A stretch of 45,674 nt of DNA from Bacillota bacterium (GCA_003245625.1 QKCT01000069.1:1-45674), one strand, 5' to 3'; counted from the stretch's first letter, positions 16,579 through 26,057 are shown. Program-made: numbers and translations. Notes: generated from the letters alone by a model not told the origin.

Positions 16579-17964
16579 TTAGGATTCGGTGTTTTCACCA
16601 CGAAGTACTTTTGCTTGGTTTCTTCCTCTTACTAAAAGGATGACAACCATCACAACGATATAGAGTCCAATCGCTAGTAATGAAATCCATTCAAATAACC
16701 CTTGGTTCGGTTCTCCATAGGTTAATTGAGGAATCATCAAAATCGCAAACAATGGTAAAGCCATGGTGATGGCTGTTCCAGATCCCAATACCAAATCTTC
16801 TGCTACAGGAGTCGTTAAATTACGGTCAATCCCTTTTAATAAGGCAACTCCGGTAGAAGCTGTTCCGGTTAACATTCCAAATAACCCGACAAAATATTCA
16901 TCTTGGAATTTTGGATAAACACGTCTTGTCATATAACGAATATACAACATCGTCAATAGTCCACCGATGATTGCGACTGTCATTAACAACCAACCATAAT
17001 CCGCTAAGAAATCAATGGTAATCGTTAAAACAGCTCCGGTAATCATAATATTAAAGAATAAAGAACTCATATTAGAAAGGACATAGTCATTTGTGACAAA
17101 ATCAACGTTCTTTCCTTTGGCTCTTATTTTGTTTAGAATCATTTTATAGATTAATGCGTAGAAGATACCGATAATGAAGTTAAATCCTTCCAGCAAACCA
17201 TAGACGGTATCGCCTATCGTTCCTCCGGTATCGGTAACTAGTAAGGTCTGGAATAAATACAGCGTAGCCCAAACCAATGCATAAATCAAAGAAACGATAA
17301 CGAATTGTACCGTAACTCCGTCCATTACACTGATTTCCTTTACTGTATCAATTTCGATAACATGTTTCTCTAACGACTTATCTTCATACCGTTTTACTTT
17401 TTCTAGTTTGTTCTTGCGAGAAATGACATTGATAATCAATACCCCTATCGTTCCACCAAACACAAATCCTAAAAAGGCATAAGAAGCTCCCAAAGCCATT
17501 CCATTTTGGTCTAACATATTGGTCCACATATTACCAAAACTCATCGCAAGCCCTGGTCCTTGTCCAAATCCTAATGCCAGTAACATACCGCTGGCAATCG
17601 ATTTATCTCGGAATAACAATAAAACCAATAATATTCCAATAAATCCCTGTAACGCATACGTACTTGTGATGATCATACCAGTAGACCAAGCTTTTTTCTT
17701 ATTTTCGCTCTTCTTCTGTTTCAGAGTCATCGTGATAAAGCCTAATGCCAAACAGTGATAAACAATCGTATTCATCAAATCTACATCAATATGATAAGAT
17801 CCCGGAATGAATACATCGGAAAACAATAATCCAATCGTTCCCCCAAGTAATGCTGTAGGTAAAACAATCCGATTCAAAAACGGCAGTTTCGTTTTTAGAA
17901 TCTTACCTATAAACAACAAAACACCCATAAATAAGAAATAAATGATTACTCCCCATTTGTCCAT
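16579..17964 (-). CDS. Sodium/glutamate symporter-like protein (ESS family)
   Basis: 461 residues with about twelve hydrophobic segments. The opening (GVLLFIGKILKTKLP, then RIVLPTALLGGTIGLL) and the glycine-rich LGFGQGPGLAMSFG match the GltS/ESS family of Na+-coupled glutamate carriers; the second half repeats the pattern (FVGLFGMLTGTASTGVALL). Cargo is not certain from sequence. It lies 6 nt behind the acyltransferase and is probably expressed with it from the promoter near 19122. Confidence 0.82.
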   Translation of the reverse strand: MDKWGVIIYFLFMGVLLFIGKILKTKLPFLNRIVLPTALLGGTIGLLFSDVFIPGSYHIDVDLMNTIVYHCLALGFITMTLKQKKSENKKKAWSTGMIITSTYALQGFIGILLVLLLFRDKSIASGMLLALGFGQGPGLAMSFGNMWTNMLDQNGMALGASYAFLGFVFGGTIGVLIINVISRKNKLEKVKRYEDKSLEKHVIEIDTVKEISVMDGVTVQFVIVSLIYALVWATLYLFQTLLVTDTGGTIGDTVYGLLEGFNFIIGIFYALIYKMILNKIRAKGKNVDFVTNDYVLSNMSSLFFNIMITGAVLTITIDFLADYGWLLMTVAIIGGLLTMLYIRYMTRRVYPKFQDEYFVGLFGMLTGTASTGVALLKGIDRNLTTPVAEDLVLGSGTAITMALPLFAILMIPQLTYGEPNQGLFEWISLLAIGLYIVVMVVILLVRGRNQAKVLRGENTES

Positions 17965-17970
17965 ACAGTT

Positions 17971-19095
17971 CTAACCTCCAATTTTGTATTTTATTACGTC
18001 ATAGAACAACATCGGATTTTGCATTTTGAAGAAATAGGTTTTATCTTCATAATCAAATGACACTTCATCTTTTTTGGTTAATGCCAGGCCTTTGATGTTA
18101 TCAAGATCAAAACTATATTCATACAGCCTATGTTGAACATAAAGCACTCGTTCCACTAGTTCAATATCGACGTATCCAATTTTAGTTGATTCATAAGCTT
18201 CTGTATCAACGTCGAACATCGTTCCATTGGTATATAAATTGTCTTTTGCAATATTTGGAATCGCGGCTTGTTGTAATTTGCCCCATTCCACAAGATTATC
18301 AAAAGGTAATCCCTCAAGCATATTGTACTCATTGAAATGTGCGATTTCTCCACAATGCTTGCAGAAAACTTTATTTCCCTTCGTCGATATTGTGTTGTAA
18401 TTCCCACATTTTGGACATAAATAAATGAAGCGTTCCAAACCTAACGCTCGTTTTGTAGGTCTATATTTATATTTGCGTTCTCTGTTCCAATCAAAATCGT
18501 TAAATGCAATCGCGTTTTGAACGCCTTGATATATTTCATCTAAACTCAATTTTTCCAGATCTTCGCCTTTAAATAAAGTATAGAAATTTAATTCAAATAA
18601 TCCTCGAAGAGTTGGCACTTTACACCATCTTGGAGCGGTCATATATGCTCCATTGGTTTTAATAATGACAACATCTTTTTTCATCTTTTTCAAGAACTTC
18701 ACGGTACTATATGGTATTTCACTCTGTTCACCGAAAAAAGAAGAATTACCTTCTGGAAATATGAGTACTCCTCTTCCGTCTTGTAATACTTTCATCATAC
18801 TTCTAACTGTGATAATGTCGCTTTGATTCTTTCTTTTCGGAATGGATTGATACACTTTCGTCAAAATAAACTTCCATGTCTTATTCACAAACATAAAGGC
18901 ATTAATGATCGGCATTGGAGGTTTTCTTAAATACATTGAAGTATATACGCCATCGTGCAAACAAGGATGATTTCCAATCAAGATATAAGGATCTTGACGT
19001 TTTGGATCGAAATCATTGAAATGCAATTCGAACTTGAATCTTGTGTTGTAGAACAAGCGCACTAATAATCGGTAAAATGATTCTTTTATGTTCAA
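17971..19095 (-). CDS. PlsC-like acyltransferase with C-terminal zinc ribbon
   Basis: About 374 residues. The 1-acylglycerol-3-phosphate acyltransferase motifs are visible: block I NHPCLHDG (NHx4D) and block III LIFPEGNSSF. After the acyltransferase domain comes a zinc ribbon YLCPKCGNYN...VFCKHCGE, then a beta-rich C-terminal region. It presumably acylates a lysolipid or related acceptor at the membrane. A TTG at 19128 would extend the frame, but its first codons contain the promoter -10 (TATAAT). The TTG at 19095, after AAAGGTCGTGA, is the likely start (MNIKESFYRLLVRLF). Confidence 0.85.
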   Translation of the reverse strand: MNIKESFYRLLVRLFYNTRFKFELHFNDFDPKRQDPYILIGNHPCLHDGVYTSMYLRKPPMPIINAFMFVNKTWKFILTKVYQSIPKRKNQSDIITVRSMMKVLQDGRGVLIFPEGNSSFFGEQSEIPYSTVKFLKKMKKDVVIIKTNGAYMTAPRWCKVPTLRGLFELNFYTLFKGEDLEKLSLDEIYQGVQNAIAFNDFDWNRERKYKYRPTKRALGLERFIYLCPKCGNYNTISTKGNKVFCKHCGEIAHFNEYNMLEGLPFDNLVEWGKLQQAAIPNIAKDNLYTNGTMFDVDTEAYESTKIGYVDIELVERVLYVQHRLYEYSFDLDNIKGLALTKKDEVSFDYEDKTYFFKMQNPMLFYDVIKYKIGG

Positions 19096-19121
19096 ACTAT
19101 CACGACCTTTGAAACAATTAT

Positions 19122-19130
19122 AACACAATC
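19122..19130 (-). promoter_or_regulatory. Extended -10 promoter of the acyltransferase-symporter operon
   Basis: Minus strand TGTTATAAT; a weak TTAATA sits 17 bp upstream of the hexamer. Divergent from the plus-strand promoter at 19183. Confidence 0.6.
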
Positions 19131-19182
19131 ATATGTGTTTATTAAGTATTCTCGGTATAATTATTCTAAAATAAAATTTATC

Positions 19183-19191
19183 TGTTATAAT
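19183..19191 (+). promoter_or_regulatory. Extended -10 promoter of the erythrin-VIT1 gene
   Basis: Plus strand TCTGTTATAAT, with the hexamer at 19186-19191 and a TGT extension; no good -35. It starts the only plus-strand gene in the window. Confidence 0.6.
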
Positions 19192-19210
19192 ATATATTTG
19201 GAGGAATATT

Positions 19211-20083
19211 ATGACAGAAATCCCTAAAACAGTAGATAAACAGATTCGCAAAATGCAAAAAGGCGAGATTACTGAGTATCATATTTACAAACGAATCAGC
19301 AGACGAATTAAGAATGAAGAAAACAAAAAGATCCTCGAAACAATCGCTCAAGACGAATACAAACATTTCAAAATTTGGTCGAATGTTCTCGGTTTTGAAG
19401 CCAAACCAAACCGCTTAAAAATTCTTGTCTTCGCTATCATCAATTTCTTCTTCGGATATACATTCACACTCAAAATCATGGAATCCGGTGAAGAAGATGC
19501 ACAGAATGCTTACGAAGAAATCGCCAATTACTATCCAATCGCAACCCAGATTATGCATGACGAAGATACTCACGAAGAGGAACTTCTCAACATGCTAAAC
19601 GAGGAAAGATTGAACTATGTCGGATCTATGGTGCTTGGTCTAAATGACGCATTAGTGGAACTATCGGGAACATTAGCTGGTCTAACTTTTGCCCTAGCCA
19701 ATACAACATTGATTAGTCTCTCTGGTTTGATTACCGGAATTGCCGCAAGCCTTTCCATGGCCGCAAGTGAGTATTTATCCGCGAAATCGGAAAACGATCC
19801 AGATGCATTGAAATCCGCAATCTATACAGGTGTTGCCTATATTATTACCGTCGCAATTCTTATTTTACCATATCTATTGATTCCAAATCCATATATTTCA
19901 TTAGGGATTATGCTGGGATCGGTTGTAATGATTATCTTTGTGTTCAACTACTATATCTCCGTAGCGAAGAATTACAATTTTAAAAAGCGTTTCTTGCAGA
20001 TGGCGGCTATTTCTCTAGGTGTTGCCGCATTGTCCTTTGTCATCGGTATTCTGGTAAAACAAGTACTCGGAGTTGATGTTTAA
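19211..20083 (+). CDS. Ferritin-like/VIT1 fusion (MbfA-type iron exporter)
   Basis: 290 residues. The first ~140 form a rubrerythrin/ferritin-like di-iron bundle, with GEITEYHIYKR, QDEYKHF and MHDEDTHEEE supplying Glu/His ligands. The C-terminal part is the VIT1/CCC1 transporter domain: LGLNDALVELSGTLAGLTFAL, then GIAASLSMAASEYLSAKSE, then three hydrophobic segments. Proteins of this architecture (erythrin-VIT1, MbfA) export iron in the characterised alphaproteobacterial case, and related ones move Mn. RBS GGAGG precedes ATG 19211. It is a logical counterpart to FeoAB import. Confidence 0.92.
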   Translation: MTEIPKTVDKQIRKMQKGEITEYHIYKRISRRIKNEENKKILETIAQDEYKHFKIWSNVLGFEAKPNRLKILVFAIINFFFGYTFTLKIMESGEEDAQNAYEEIANYYPIATQIMHDEDTHEEELLNMLNEERLNYVGSMVLGLNDALVELSGTLAGLTFALANTTLISLSGLITGIAASLSMAASEYLSAKSENDPDALKSAIYTGVAYIITVAILILPYLLIPNPYISLGIMLGSVVMIIFVFNYYISVAKNYNFKKRFLQMAAISLGVAALSFVIGILVKQVLGVDV

Positions 20084-20096
20084 TCTTCTAGCAAAT

Positions 20097-20124
20097 AAAA
20101 AAAGCAGATCGAAATCTGCTTTTT
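20097..20124. terminator. Bidirectional terminator between the VIT1 fusion and the lipoprotein
   Basis: AGCAGAT, 4-nt loop, ATCTGCT, flanked by A-run and T-run, between convergent genes ending at 20083 (+) and 20139 (-). It serves both strands. Confidence 0.9.
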
Positions 20125-20138
20125 ATTTTGAAATTCTT

Positions 20139-22340
20139 TTATTCAATCGTTGAAATTTCGATAAAAATATCGGTAACATCTTGTTGGAAATCATCAATCG
20201 CTGTGAAATCAGAAGCGCTCAAATCTTCCCAATCCATTGCGTTGATTGTACTTGCATTGTCATCCAAGTAATCAAGAAGATCATTGATTTGGTCTTCCAT
20301 ATCAGTAACATCAGAATCTGTTAAGTCTATGAAATCTTGAATATCATCCATCATAAGAATCAATATTACTGCAGCTTCAATCTCGTCAACTAAATCCCTG
20401 TTGGCATTGGTCATGAAGTCATCATATAACTGAATAGCTATAACGAATGATGCATAGTTTTCATACTCGCTATCATTCTTAACATACATGGATGTTGTGA
20501 AATCAGTCATTAATTGGAATACGTCTTCCTCTAATACAAAGTCGCCGAATCCTGTCAATAGTTCGAATTGTTGTTCTGCAGAATTATCAATCAAAGTAGT
20601 GATGGCTTCTTCAAATACAGAAGTATCCGGAAGAGTATCTAAATAGTACCCATATCCATTGGTAAGTTGCAAAACGACAATATTCAAATAGACATCAAGG
20701 AAAGTAGAATAATCTTCTGCACTTAATTCTTTGTATCCGGCTTGAAGAACATATGCTAATTCTTCCAAGAATTGAATTCTTGTTAAATCTTCATTGAACG
20801 TCATTTCACGATAGGTATCATATTCTTCATCCAAAGCATCATTATAGTATTCTTCACTATAAAAATACGTACTGTATGAATTCATGATGACCAATTGTCT
20901 TAACAATTCTCCATCGCGTTCTACAAACATATCTAACATTTCATCGAATGCACTTCCGAAACTGTCTTCCAAAACTAAAATAGACTGGAAGCTTATGCTG
21001 GTGATTCCGCTATCGCTTGTAAAATCACCAAGTGTAGCAAGATAATCATTGTATAAGATTTCTTTTTCTTCGTCAGTGAAGACTTCGTTAATTGTATCTA
21101 ATAACGTTTGATTATCACTCTTGAAAGAATCAAAGTATTCAATCGTCATAATTGCAATTTCAGCCATTGCCATAGGATCGGTATAATCACCATTCAGATA
21201 TCCGACCAAGTCATTGAAATAATCCTCATCCAATGCATCTAAGAAATTGATAAATGCTTCAATGGTATACATCGCTTGAACTGCAAGTTTTCCACTCAAG
21301 TTTTCAACTTCTGAAGAAACTGTTGAGCTTGTTCCACTAACTAACATTAATAAATCATACACTTGGAAAATCAAATCCATATCTTCTTGAGAAGGCATTG
21401 TTTCTCTTAAGATATTGACAACTTCTTCTTTTACTGTAAACAATTCAGCTGCGTTTAAATCGCTCGCTTCTTCGACTTCAGAGATATTCATTAAGCTATC
21501 AACCAAATCTTCGGAAATCATCTCTTCAACGGAGATGAAGTATTCCATCGTTGATGTAATTGCTAAAACGATAGAATCTGGGTTGTCATTGACTTCATCC
21601 AATAAATCTTCTAAAGCAGCCAATTCGGTTTGAGCTTGATCAATCAACGAATTGTAATAATCACGGTTATAAGGATTATAAGCTTTGCTTTGTTCCCAAT
21701 ATAGAATATTGGATTCCAATTCATCAATTTGTTCTTGAATGATTTGTGGTAATTCTGAAACTACAAATGCGGAAACAACCGCTTCAAGATTTTCTACTTC
21801 GCCAAAGAAATTATCGAAGGCTTCATAAATCTCTTGAATATCAGATGCTGAATCAATCGCATCTAAGAAATCATTAAATCCGTCTGCCATATCAGTTACT
21901 TCAGAAGCTAACATTCCTTTGTTAACCAATTCTTCAGCGAATTCATCGGATACAGACATCCCAGCAGCAGCCAAAGCTACTTTTGTATCTGCAATTTCTT
22001 CGTCTTTATTTGCAACATATGCAACAGATGCACTCAATGCAGAATCCTGCATTCCTCTTGGTGCTTTTGTTTGAACGCGGAAAATCATTCGATCCGCTAA
22101 CATCGATGAAAAATCAAATGAAGTATCTTTTGTATCATCTACTTCTTCATCATCTACATAAATAACATATCCTCTAGCTTCTTCAACGGCAGTCCAACTA
22201 AGAACAGTACCGTCAACACTTAATTGCGTCGGTGCACCAATGAATTCATCCAAATCGACACTCAAATCAGATCCATTTGTACAACTCAACATTGCTACCG
22301 CAAAGAATAAACCAAATAAAAGCAATACTAGTTTTTTCAT
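20139..22340 (-). CDS. Large acidic lipoprotein with fibronectin-III-like domain, ABC transporter partner
   Basis: 733 residues. A lipoprotein signal (MKKLVLLLFGLFFAVAMLSC, Cys20 lipidated) is followed by a fibronectin-III-like domain at about 36-110 (PTQLSVDGTVLSWTAVEEA, GYVIYVDD). The rest is a long, very acidic, mostly helical region rich in Asp, Glu and Tyr with no motif I recognise. It should be anchored on the outer face of the membrane. The gene begins 9 nt after the FtsX-like permease stop and shares its promoter, so it probably serves that transporter, perhaps as a cell-surface adaptor; this is inference. RBS AGGGGGAG precedes the start. Confidence 0.85.
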   Translation of the reverse strand: MKKLVLLLFGLFFAVAMLSCTNGSDLSVDLDEFIGAPTQLSVDGTVLSWTAVEEARGYVIYVDDEEVDDTKDTSFDFSSMLADRMIFRVQTKAPRGMQDSALSASVAYVANKDEEIADTKVALAAAGMSVSDEFAEELVNKGMLASEVTDMADGFNDFLDAIDSASDIQEIYEAFDNFFGEVENLEAVVSAFVVSELPQIIQEQIDELESNILYWEQSKAYNPYNRDYYNSLIDQAQTELAALEDLLDEVNDNPDSIVLAITSTMEYFISVEEMISEDLVDSLMNISEVEEASDLNAAELFTVKEEVVNILRETMPSQEDMDLIFQVYDLLMLVSGTSSTVSSEVENLSGKLAVQAMYTIEAFINFLDALDEDYFNDLVGYLNGDYTDPMAMAEIAIMTIEYFDSFKSDNQTLLDTINEVFTDEEKEILYNDYLATLGDFTSDSGITSISFQSILVLEDSFGSAFDEMLDMFVERDGELLRQLVIMNSYSTYFYSEEYYNDALDEEYDTYREMTFNEDLTRIQFLEELAYVLQAGYKELSAEDYSTFLDVYLNIVVLQLTNGYGYYLDTLPDTSVFEEAITTLIDNSAEQQFELLTGFGDFVLEEDVFQLMTDFTTSMYVKNDSEYENYASFVIAIQLYDDFMTNANRDLVDEIEAAVILILMMDDIQDFIDLTDSDVTDMEDQINDLLDYLDDNASTINAMDWEDLSASDFTAIDDFQQDVTDIFIEISTIE

Positions 22341-22349
22341 ATTCTCCCC

Positions 22350-24800
22350 CTATGAAATTTTAATTTCCTCTATTATTTTCGTTCGATAAATTTTATCAAA
22401 ATAATAAACATAACTTAATATAAGGACTACACTTACAATACCATAACCATACGTAATAGTCAATGGGGTGCTTGTGATATTCTTGTAGTAATCCGTCAGT
22501 AAAACCACGTATTTTAGGTATTCTGATAGAATTCTAATTTCTATAATACCAACAATGAAAACGACAATTAATAGCACCAAATATTCTTTCATCAAATTCC
22601 TTGCGAATGTGATAACCCCAGCTCCTAAAACCTTCATTCTCGCAATATCACTCTTTAGCCCATAATACATCAGCAATGTATTATTAAAAATGATTACGAT
22701 AAAGCACGCCATCATGAAAATGGTGAATACTGAGAAGAAGTCGATAACACTTCTGGCAGAAGCAATATAATCTTTAAAATAGAGATCTGGATCAAGGACA
22801 AAATACAGATTCACGCTATAAGTTTGAACCAAACTATTGTAGAGTGCTTCTTTATCGTTTGTGGTAAAGAATATTGTATTCGGAATAACGATATCCGAAT
22901 ATTCTGTTCTTAACAAGATATCGGAATAAATAAGGTTATCAAAATCCGTATCAAAGAAGCCAGCAACTACCATCGAAACACCTTGGATTTTATAATTCAG
23001 GTCCATCGTTACAATATCACCGGGTTTCAAATCATAAACAAGGCGGAAGTTTCCAGGAAGAATCACATAAGGAATGGATCCATTTGTATAATCCGTATCA
23101 ATTTGATACTCTTCTACATCGAAATAATTTTGAAAACTCGTATACTCCATTGACACAAAGAATTTACACGGTTGATAATCATCCTCATTCAAATAAATCA
23201 CAACGTCTTGATAGAAAGCGGAAGGATCTATAGTCGTTACTTCTAAACTAGAAACATCATCTTCTAATGTTTGATCATAATCATAGATGTTTGTCATTGC
23301 TAAATCATATGTCATTGAATCTTGAAAATCTATGATCTCTGCAAACAAGAAACTTCTTACAGAAAAGATTAAAACCAAGGAAATCAAAGAAATCAATAAC
23401 ACTCGCATCGATTGATGAATGTGTTTATTGGTTCCTAAATACTTTAGATGGAACAACTTAAACACTGTCTTTTTCTTTGTTTTCCCCAACAAACTACTGA
23501 ATCCTTGTAATAACATACTAGACAAATTCAATGCTAGATAGATTGAAAGAATCACCAAGATAAAGGAATGCCATTTTAATGAAAAAGGTTCTAAGAAATA
23601 TTCCAATAAAAACAAGATCAATACAACGGCAAAAATCGCATATTTCGGATGATACTTCAAATATCTTCTATTTCTGCTTTGAGAGGCAACGCTCATTCTG
23701 TTTTCTTGTTGGAAACCGATGTATGCACGAACCACAATAAAGATGATTACAATTCCAAGAGAAAGCAACAAAGCTTGGGGCTGAATTTCGATGAAACCAA
23801 CCAGCCCATAAACATGTAACCCATAATTGATCAGAATCAAACTTAACAGCGCGCCGATTGCAAAAGAAATCAATGTATAAATCAGCCAATGAATTAAATT
23901 TACCTGCCATAAGAATGATTTACTGCCTCCAAGGGTATTCGTCACTCCAAGGTGCTGTCGATATTCACGATTAATGACAGGAAATAACGAATCCAAGACC
24001 ATTATCACTGCGATTAAAACAATCAATCCCAAAGCAAGCATCATCGAAGATAAATCCATCGCTCTACTTTCTATATATTCTGTATCAATCGTCGGATAAA
24101 CATTATAACTGGAAAAATGTGAATCTGCTTTAATATCTGCAATTAATTGATCGATATCCGTTGTCGATTTTGCATTGATATAAAGAGTATTCCCTAGATT
24201 TCCCAAGCCGCTCAAACTATAAAAACGCTCATAAAACGCTTCTTTATCTATATACAGTGAAACACCACTGAACAATCCTGTATCTGGAAAGATATCAACA
24301 ATTTGATATTGAAACTCCGTCCCCAAGATAGAAAAACTGATCTCGTCACCAATCGTTAGATGATGTTCCTCAGCATATGATTCGGTAATAATCGTAGAGG
24401 TGGAATCCACATCGACATCTTGATCAACAAGAATTTCAAATTCATGTTCCAAAGAAGAAAATAAGGTTCCATAATATGGTGTGTTTTCATCATCAATTAA
24501 CACATAGATATTGAAGAAAGATAGGCTGTAGTTAATTTGTTCGTCATAATCCTCTTCGATATAACGATTGTTTAGCAATCTTGAACTGGAATATTCATCA
24601 TAAGTTACGATTACATCTATATTTTGGTATCGGTTCAATGCCTCATACTCATAAACCTTATAAAATGTATGATGCATTCCCAAAATTAAGATAAGCAAGC
24701 TAAAAACCAGTGATAAAGTTAACATTACCACTAGTGAGTTCTTTTTGTTAGAAGTTACATTTCGATACGCAAATAATAATTTGAATCGATTCTTGTTCAT
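22350..24800 (-). CDS. ABC transporter permease, MacB/FtsX superfamily
   Basis: 816 residues. Layout: a membrane segment at about 20-43, a large extracytoplasmic domain (about 45-265), a group of hydrophobic segments, a further block near 390-425, another membrane segment near 475 with a second extracytoplasmic domain (about 495-680), and three final membrane segments. This duplicated arrangement is that of long LolE/FtsX-like permeases, which transmit mechanical force to the outside rather than import a solute. Its ATG overlaps the ATPase stop (ATGA). The lipoprotein gene follows at 9 nt. Confidence 0.9.
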   Translation of the reverse strand: MNKNRFKLLFAYRNVTSNKKNSLVVMLTLSLVFSLLILILGMHHTFYKVYEYEALNRYQNIDVIVTYDEYSSSRLLNNRYIEEDYDEQINYSLSFFNIYVLIDDENTPYYGTLFSSLEHEFEILVDQDVDVDSTSTIITESYAEEHHLTIGDEISFSILGTEFQYQIVDIFPDTGLFSGVSLYIDKEAFYERFYSLSGLGNLGNTLYINAKSTTDIDQLIADIKADSHFSSYNVYPTIDTEYIESRAMDLSSMMLALGLIVLIAVIMVLDSLFPVINREYRQHLGVTNTLGGSKSFLWQVNLIHWLIYTLISFAIGALLSLILINYGLHVYGLVGFIEIQPQALLLSLGIVIIFIVVRAYIGFQQENRMSVASQSRNRRYLKYHPKYAIFAVVLILFLLEYFLEPFSLKWHSFILVILSIYLALNLSSMLLQGFSSLLGKTKKKTVFKLFHLKYLGTNKHIHQSMRVLLISLISLVLIFSVRSFLFAEIIDFQDSMTYDLAMTNIYDYDQTLEDDVSSLEVTTIDPSAFYQDVVIYLNEDDYQPCKFFVSMEYTSFQNYFDVEEYQIDTDYTNGSIPYVILPGNFRLVYDLKPGDIVTMDLNYKIQGVSMVVAGFFDTDFDNLIYSDILLRTEYSDIVIPNTIFFTTNDKEALYNSLVQTYSVNLYFVLDPDLYFKDYIASARSVIDFFSVFTIFMMACFIVIIFNNTLLMYYGLKSDIARMKVLGAGVITFARNLMKEYLVLLIVVFIVGIIEIRILSEYLKYVVLLTDYYKNITSTPLTITYGYGIVSVVLILSYVYYFDKIYRTKIIEEIKIS

Positions 24801-25453
24801 ACAATCTTTCCGTCTATTAATTTAAATATGCGATTACAATAACTTAAGTAATCTTCATTGTGAGTTACCAATAAGATAGTGATATTATCTTTTTGATTCA
24901 ACTCACTCAATAAATTCATGATTTCTTTGCCGTTATTCTGATCCAAGTTACCGGTTGGTTCGTCAGCAAAAATCAAACTCGGTTTATTTACCAACGCTCT
25001 TGCAATCGCAACGCGTTGTTGCATTCCACCAGATAGTTGATTTGGATAGTAATCCTTAAATTCACTTAGATGTACTTTTTCCAAAATCTCATCAATACCA
25101 GATTCATCCTTATCTGCGATGACTCTAGCTAGCAATATATTTTCATAAACTGTTAAATTGGGAATTAAATTATAAAACTGAAAAACAAAACCGATTGTGG
25201 TTTTGCGAAACTCTTCGATATCGCGTACTGTGTATTGAGCGATGTCCTTTCCTAAAACAAGAACTTGTCCGGAGGTGATATCTTCCAGCGAACTGAGACA
25301 GTATAAAAGTGTTGTTTTCCCAGATCCGGAAGGGCCAATGATTCCAGCGAACTCTCCTTGCGAAACAGTGATATTGATTCCTCTTAAGACATCTTGTTTC
25401 AAAGTGGCATTCTGAAACGATTTATACAAATCGATTGTTTTGATAACTTCCAT
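24797..25453 (-). CDS. ABC transporter ATP-binding protein (LolD/MacB type)
   Basis: About 218 residues. Walker [11 protein letters not shown]-loop [18 protein letters not shown], signature [15 protein letters not shown], Walker [13 protein letters not shown] and H-loop LVTHNEDY mark the MacB/LolD subgroup, which pairs with FtsX-like permeases. The open frame extends upstream to 25552, but the extension crosses the promoter. ATG at 25453 after GAGGTGG starts [13 protein letters not shown], the usual family N-terminus. First gene of the three-gene ATPase-permease-lipoprotein operon. Confidence 0.95.
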   Translation of the reverse strand: MEVIKTIDLYKSFQNATLKQDVLRGINITVSQGEFAGIIGPSGSGKTTLLYCLSSLEDITSGQVLVLGKDIAQYTVRDIEEFRKTTIGFVFQFYNLIPNLTVYENILLARVIADKDESGIDEILEKVHLSEFKDYYPNQLSGGMQQRVAIARALVNKPSLIFADEPTGNLDQNNGKEIMNLLSELNQKDNITILLVTHNEDYLSYCNRIFKLIDGKIV

Positions 25454-25478
25454 ATCATTCCACCTCATATCTATAAAA

Positions 25479-25507
25479 ATCATATCATTTATAGTGTTCT
25501 TTTTCAA
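25479..25507 (-). promoter_or_regulatory. Promoter of the ABC-FtsX operon (TTGAAA, 17 bp, TGA-TATGAT)
   Basis: TTGAAA (25502-25507), 17 bp and TATGAT (25479-25484) with an adjoining TG extension on the minus strand. Leader of about 20 nt. Confidence 0.75.
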
Positions 25508-25529
25508 TAAACGAAAAGCTTTAGGCAAT

Positions 25530-25558
25530 AAAAAAAACTCCTTGATTGGCAAGGAGTT
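25530..25558 (-). terminator. Rho-independent terminator after the small membrane protein
   Basis: AACTCCTTG, 5-nt loop, CAAGGAGTT, then seven T on the minus strand. The stem starts in the stop codon of the upstream gene. Confidence 0.92.
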
Positions 25559-26030
25559 AATCTTTGATTTTACATTTCACATGATTTGCTTCATAACGAA
25601 GCCAGAACAAACCTAGAATTAATAATACAAACGATATGAATTTATATGGCAGTCCTGCAAGAGGTAATACCGCAACTGAGAAAGTCAACCCAATCGTTGA
25701 GAAGAAGGCAATGACACATGGAGTACACCCGTATGTAAGAAGTCCGAAGACATAAGCAAAGCCTGTAGCAAAAGAACCTTTTCCTTCTTTCCCCGTCATC
25801 TTTAAAAGACCACTGGAAATATTCCACAAGAACGCACTCAATAATGCCATTATTATATTCAAAAAGATATTTAAAATCACTAAGTAAATTCCATAGGTAT
25901 TCACCATCTCGGTATAAGTCATATTCAATCGATCTAACATAAAGTAGAGAAGTAGAAACAATCCAAATATAATCAAGCCTCTGATGATGAATTTCTTTTC
26001 TTTTTGCATCTCCAAAATAGTAGAAAACAT
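25557..26030 (-). CDS. Small integral membrane protein with intramembrane CxxC
   Basis: About 157 residues with four hydrophobic segments (about 13-32, 40-70, 85-125, 128-147). The motif YGCTPCVIAFFSTIGL lies at the start of the third, and a C-terminal Cys in NHVKCKIKD. The intramembrane CxxC recalls DsbD/CcdA-like thiol carriers, but the rest does not match a CcdA pattern I can name; metal binding is equally possible. ATG at 26030 after GCGAGG is preferred to the in-frame upstream start, which would run through the -10 region. Monocistronic, with its own promoter and terminator. Confidence 0.75.
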   Translation of the reverse strand: MFSTILEMQKEKKFIIRGLIIFGLFLLLYFMLDRLNMTYTEMVNTYGIYLVILNIFLNIIMALLSAFLWNISSGLLKMTGKEGKGSFATGFAYVFGLLTYGCTPCVIAFFSTIGLTFSVAVLPLAGLPYKFISFVLLILGLFWLRYEANHVKCKIKD

Positions 26031-26057
26031 ATCATACCTCGCTTTATCATTACAAAT

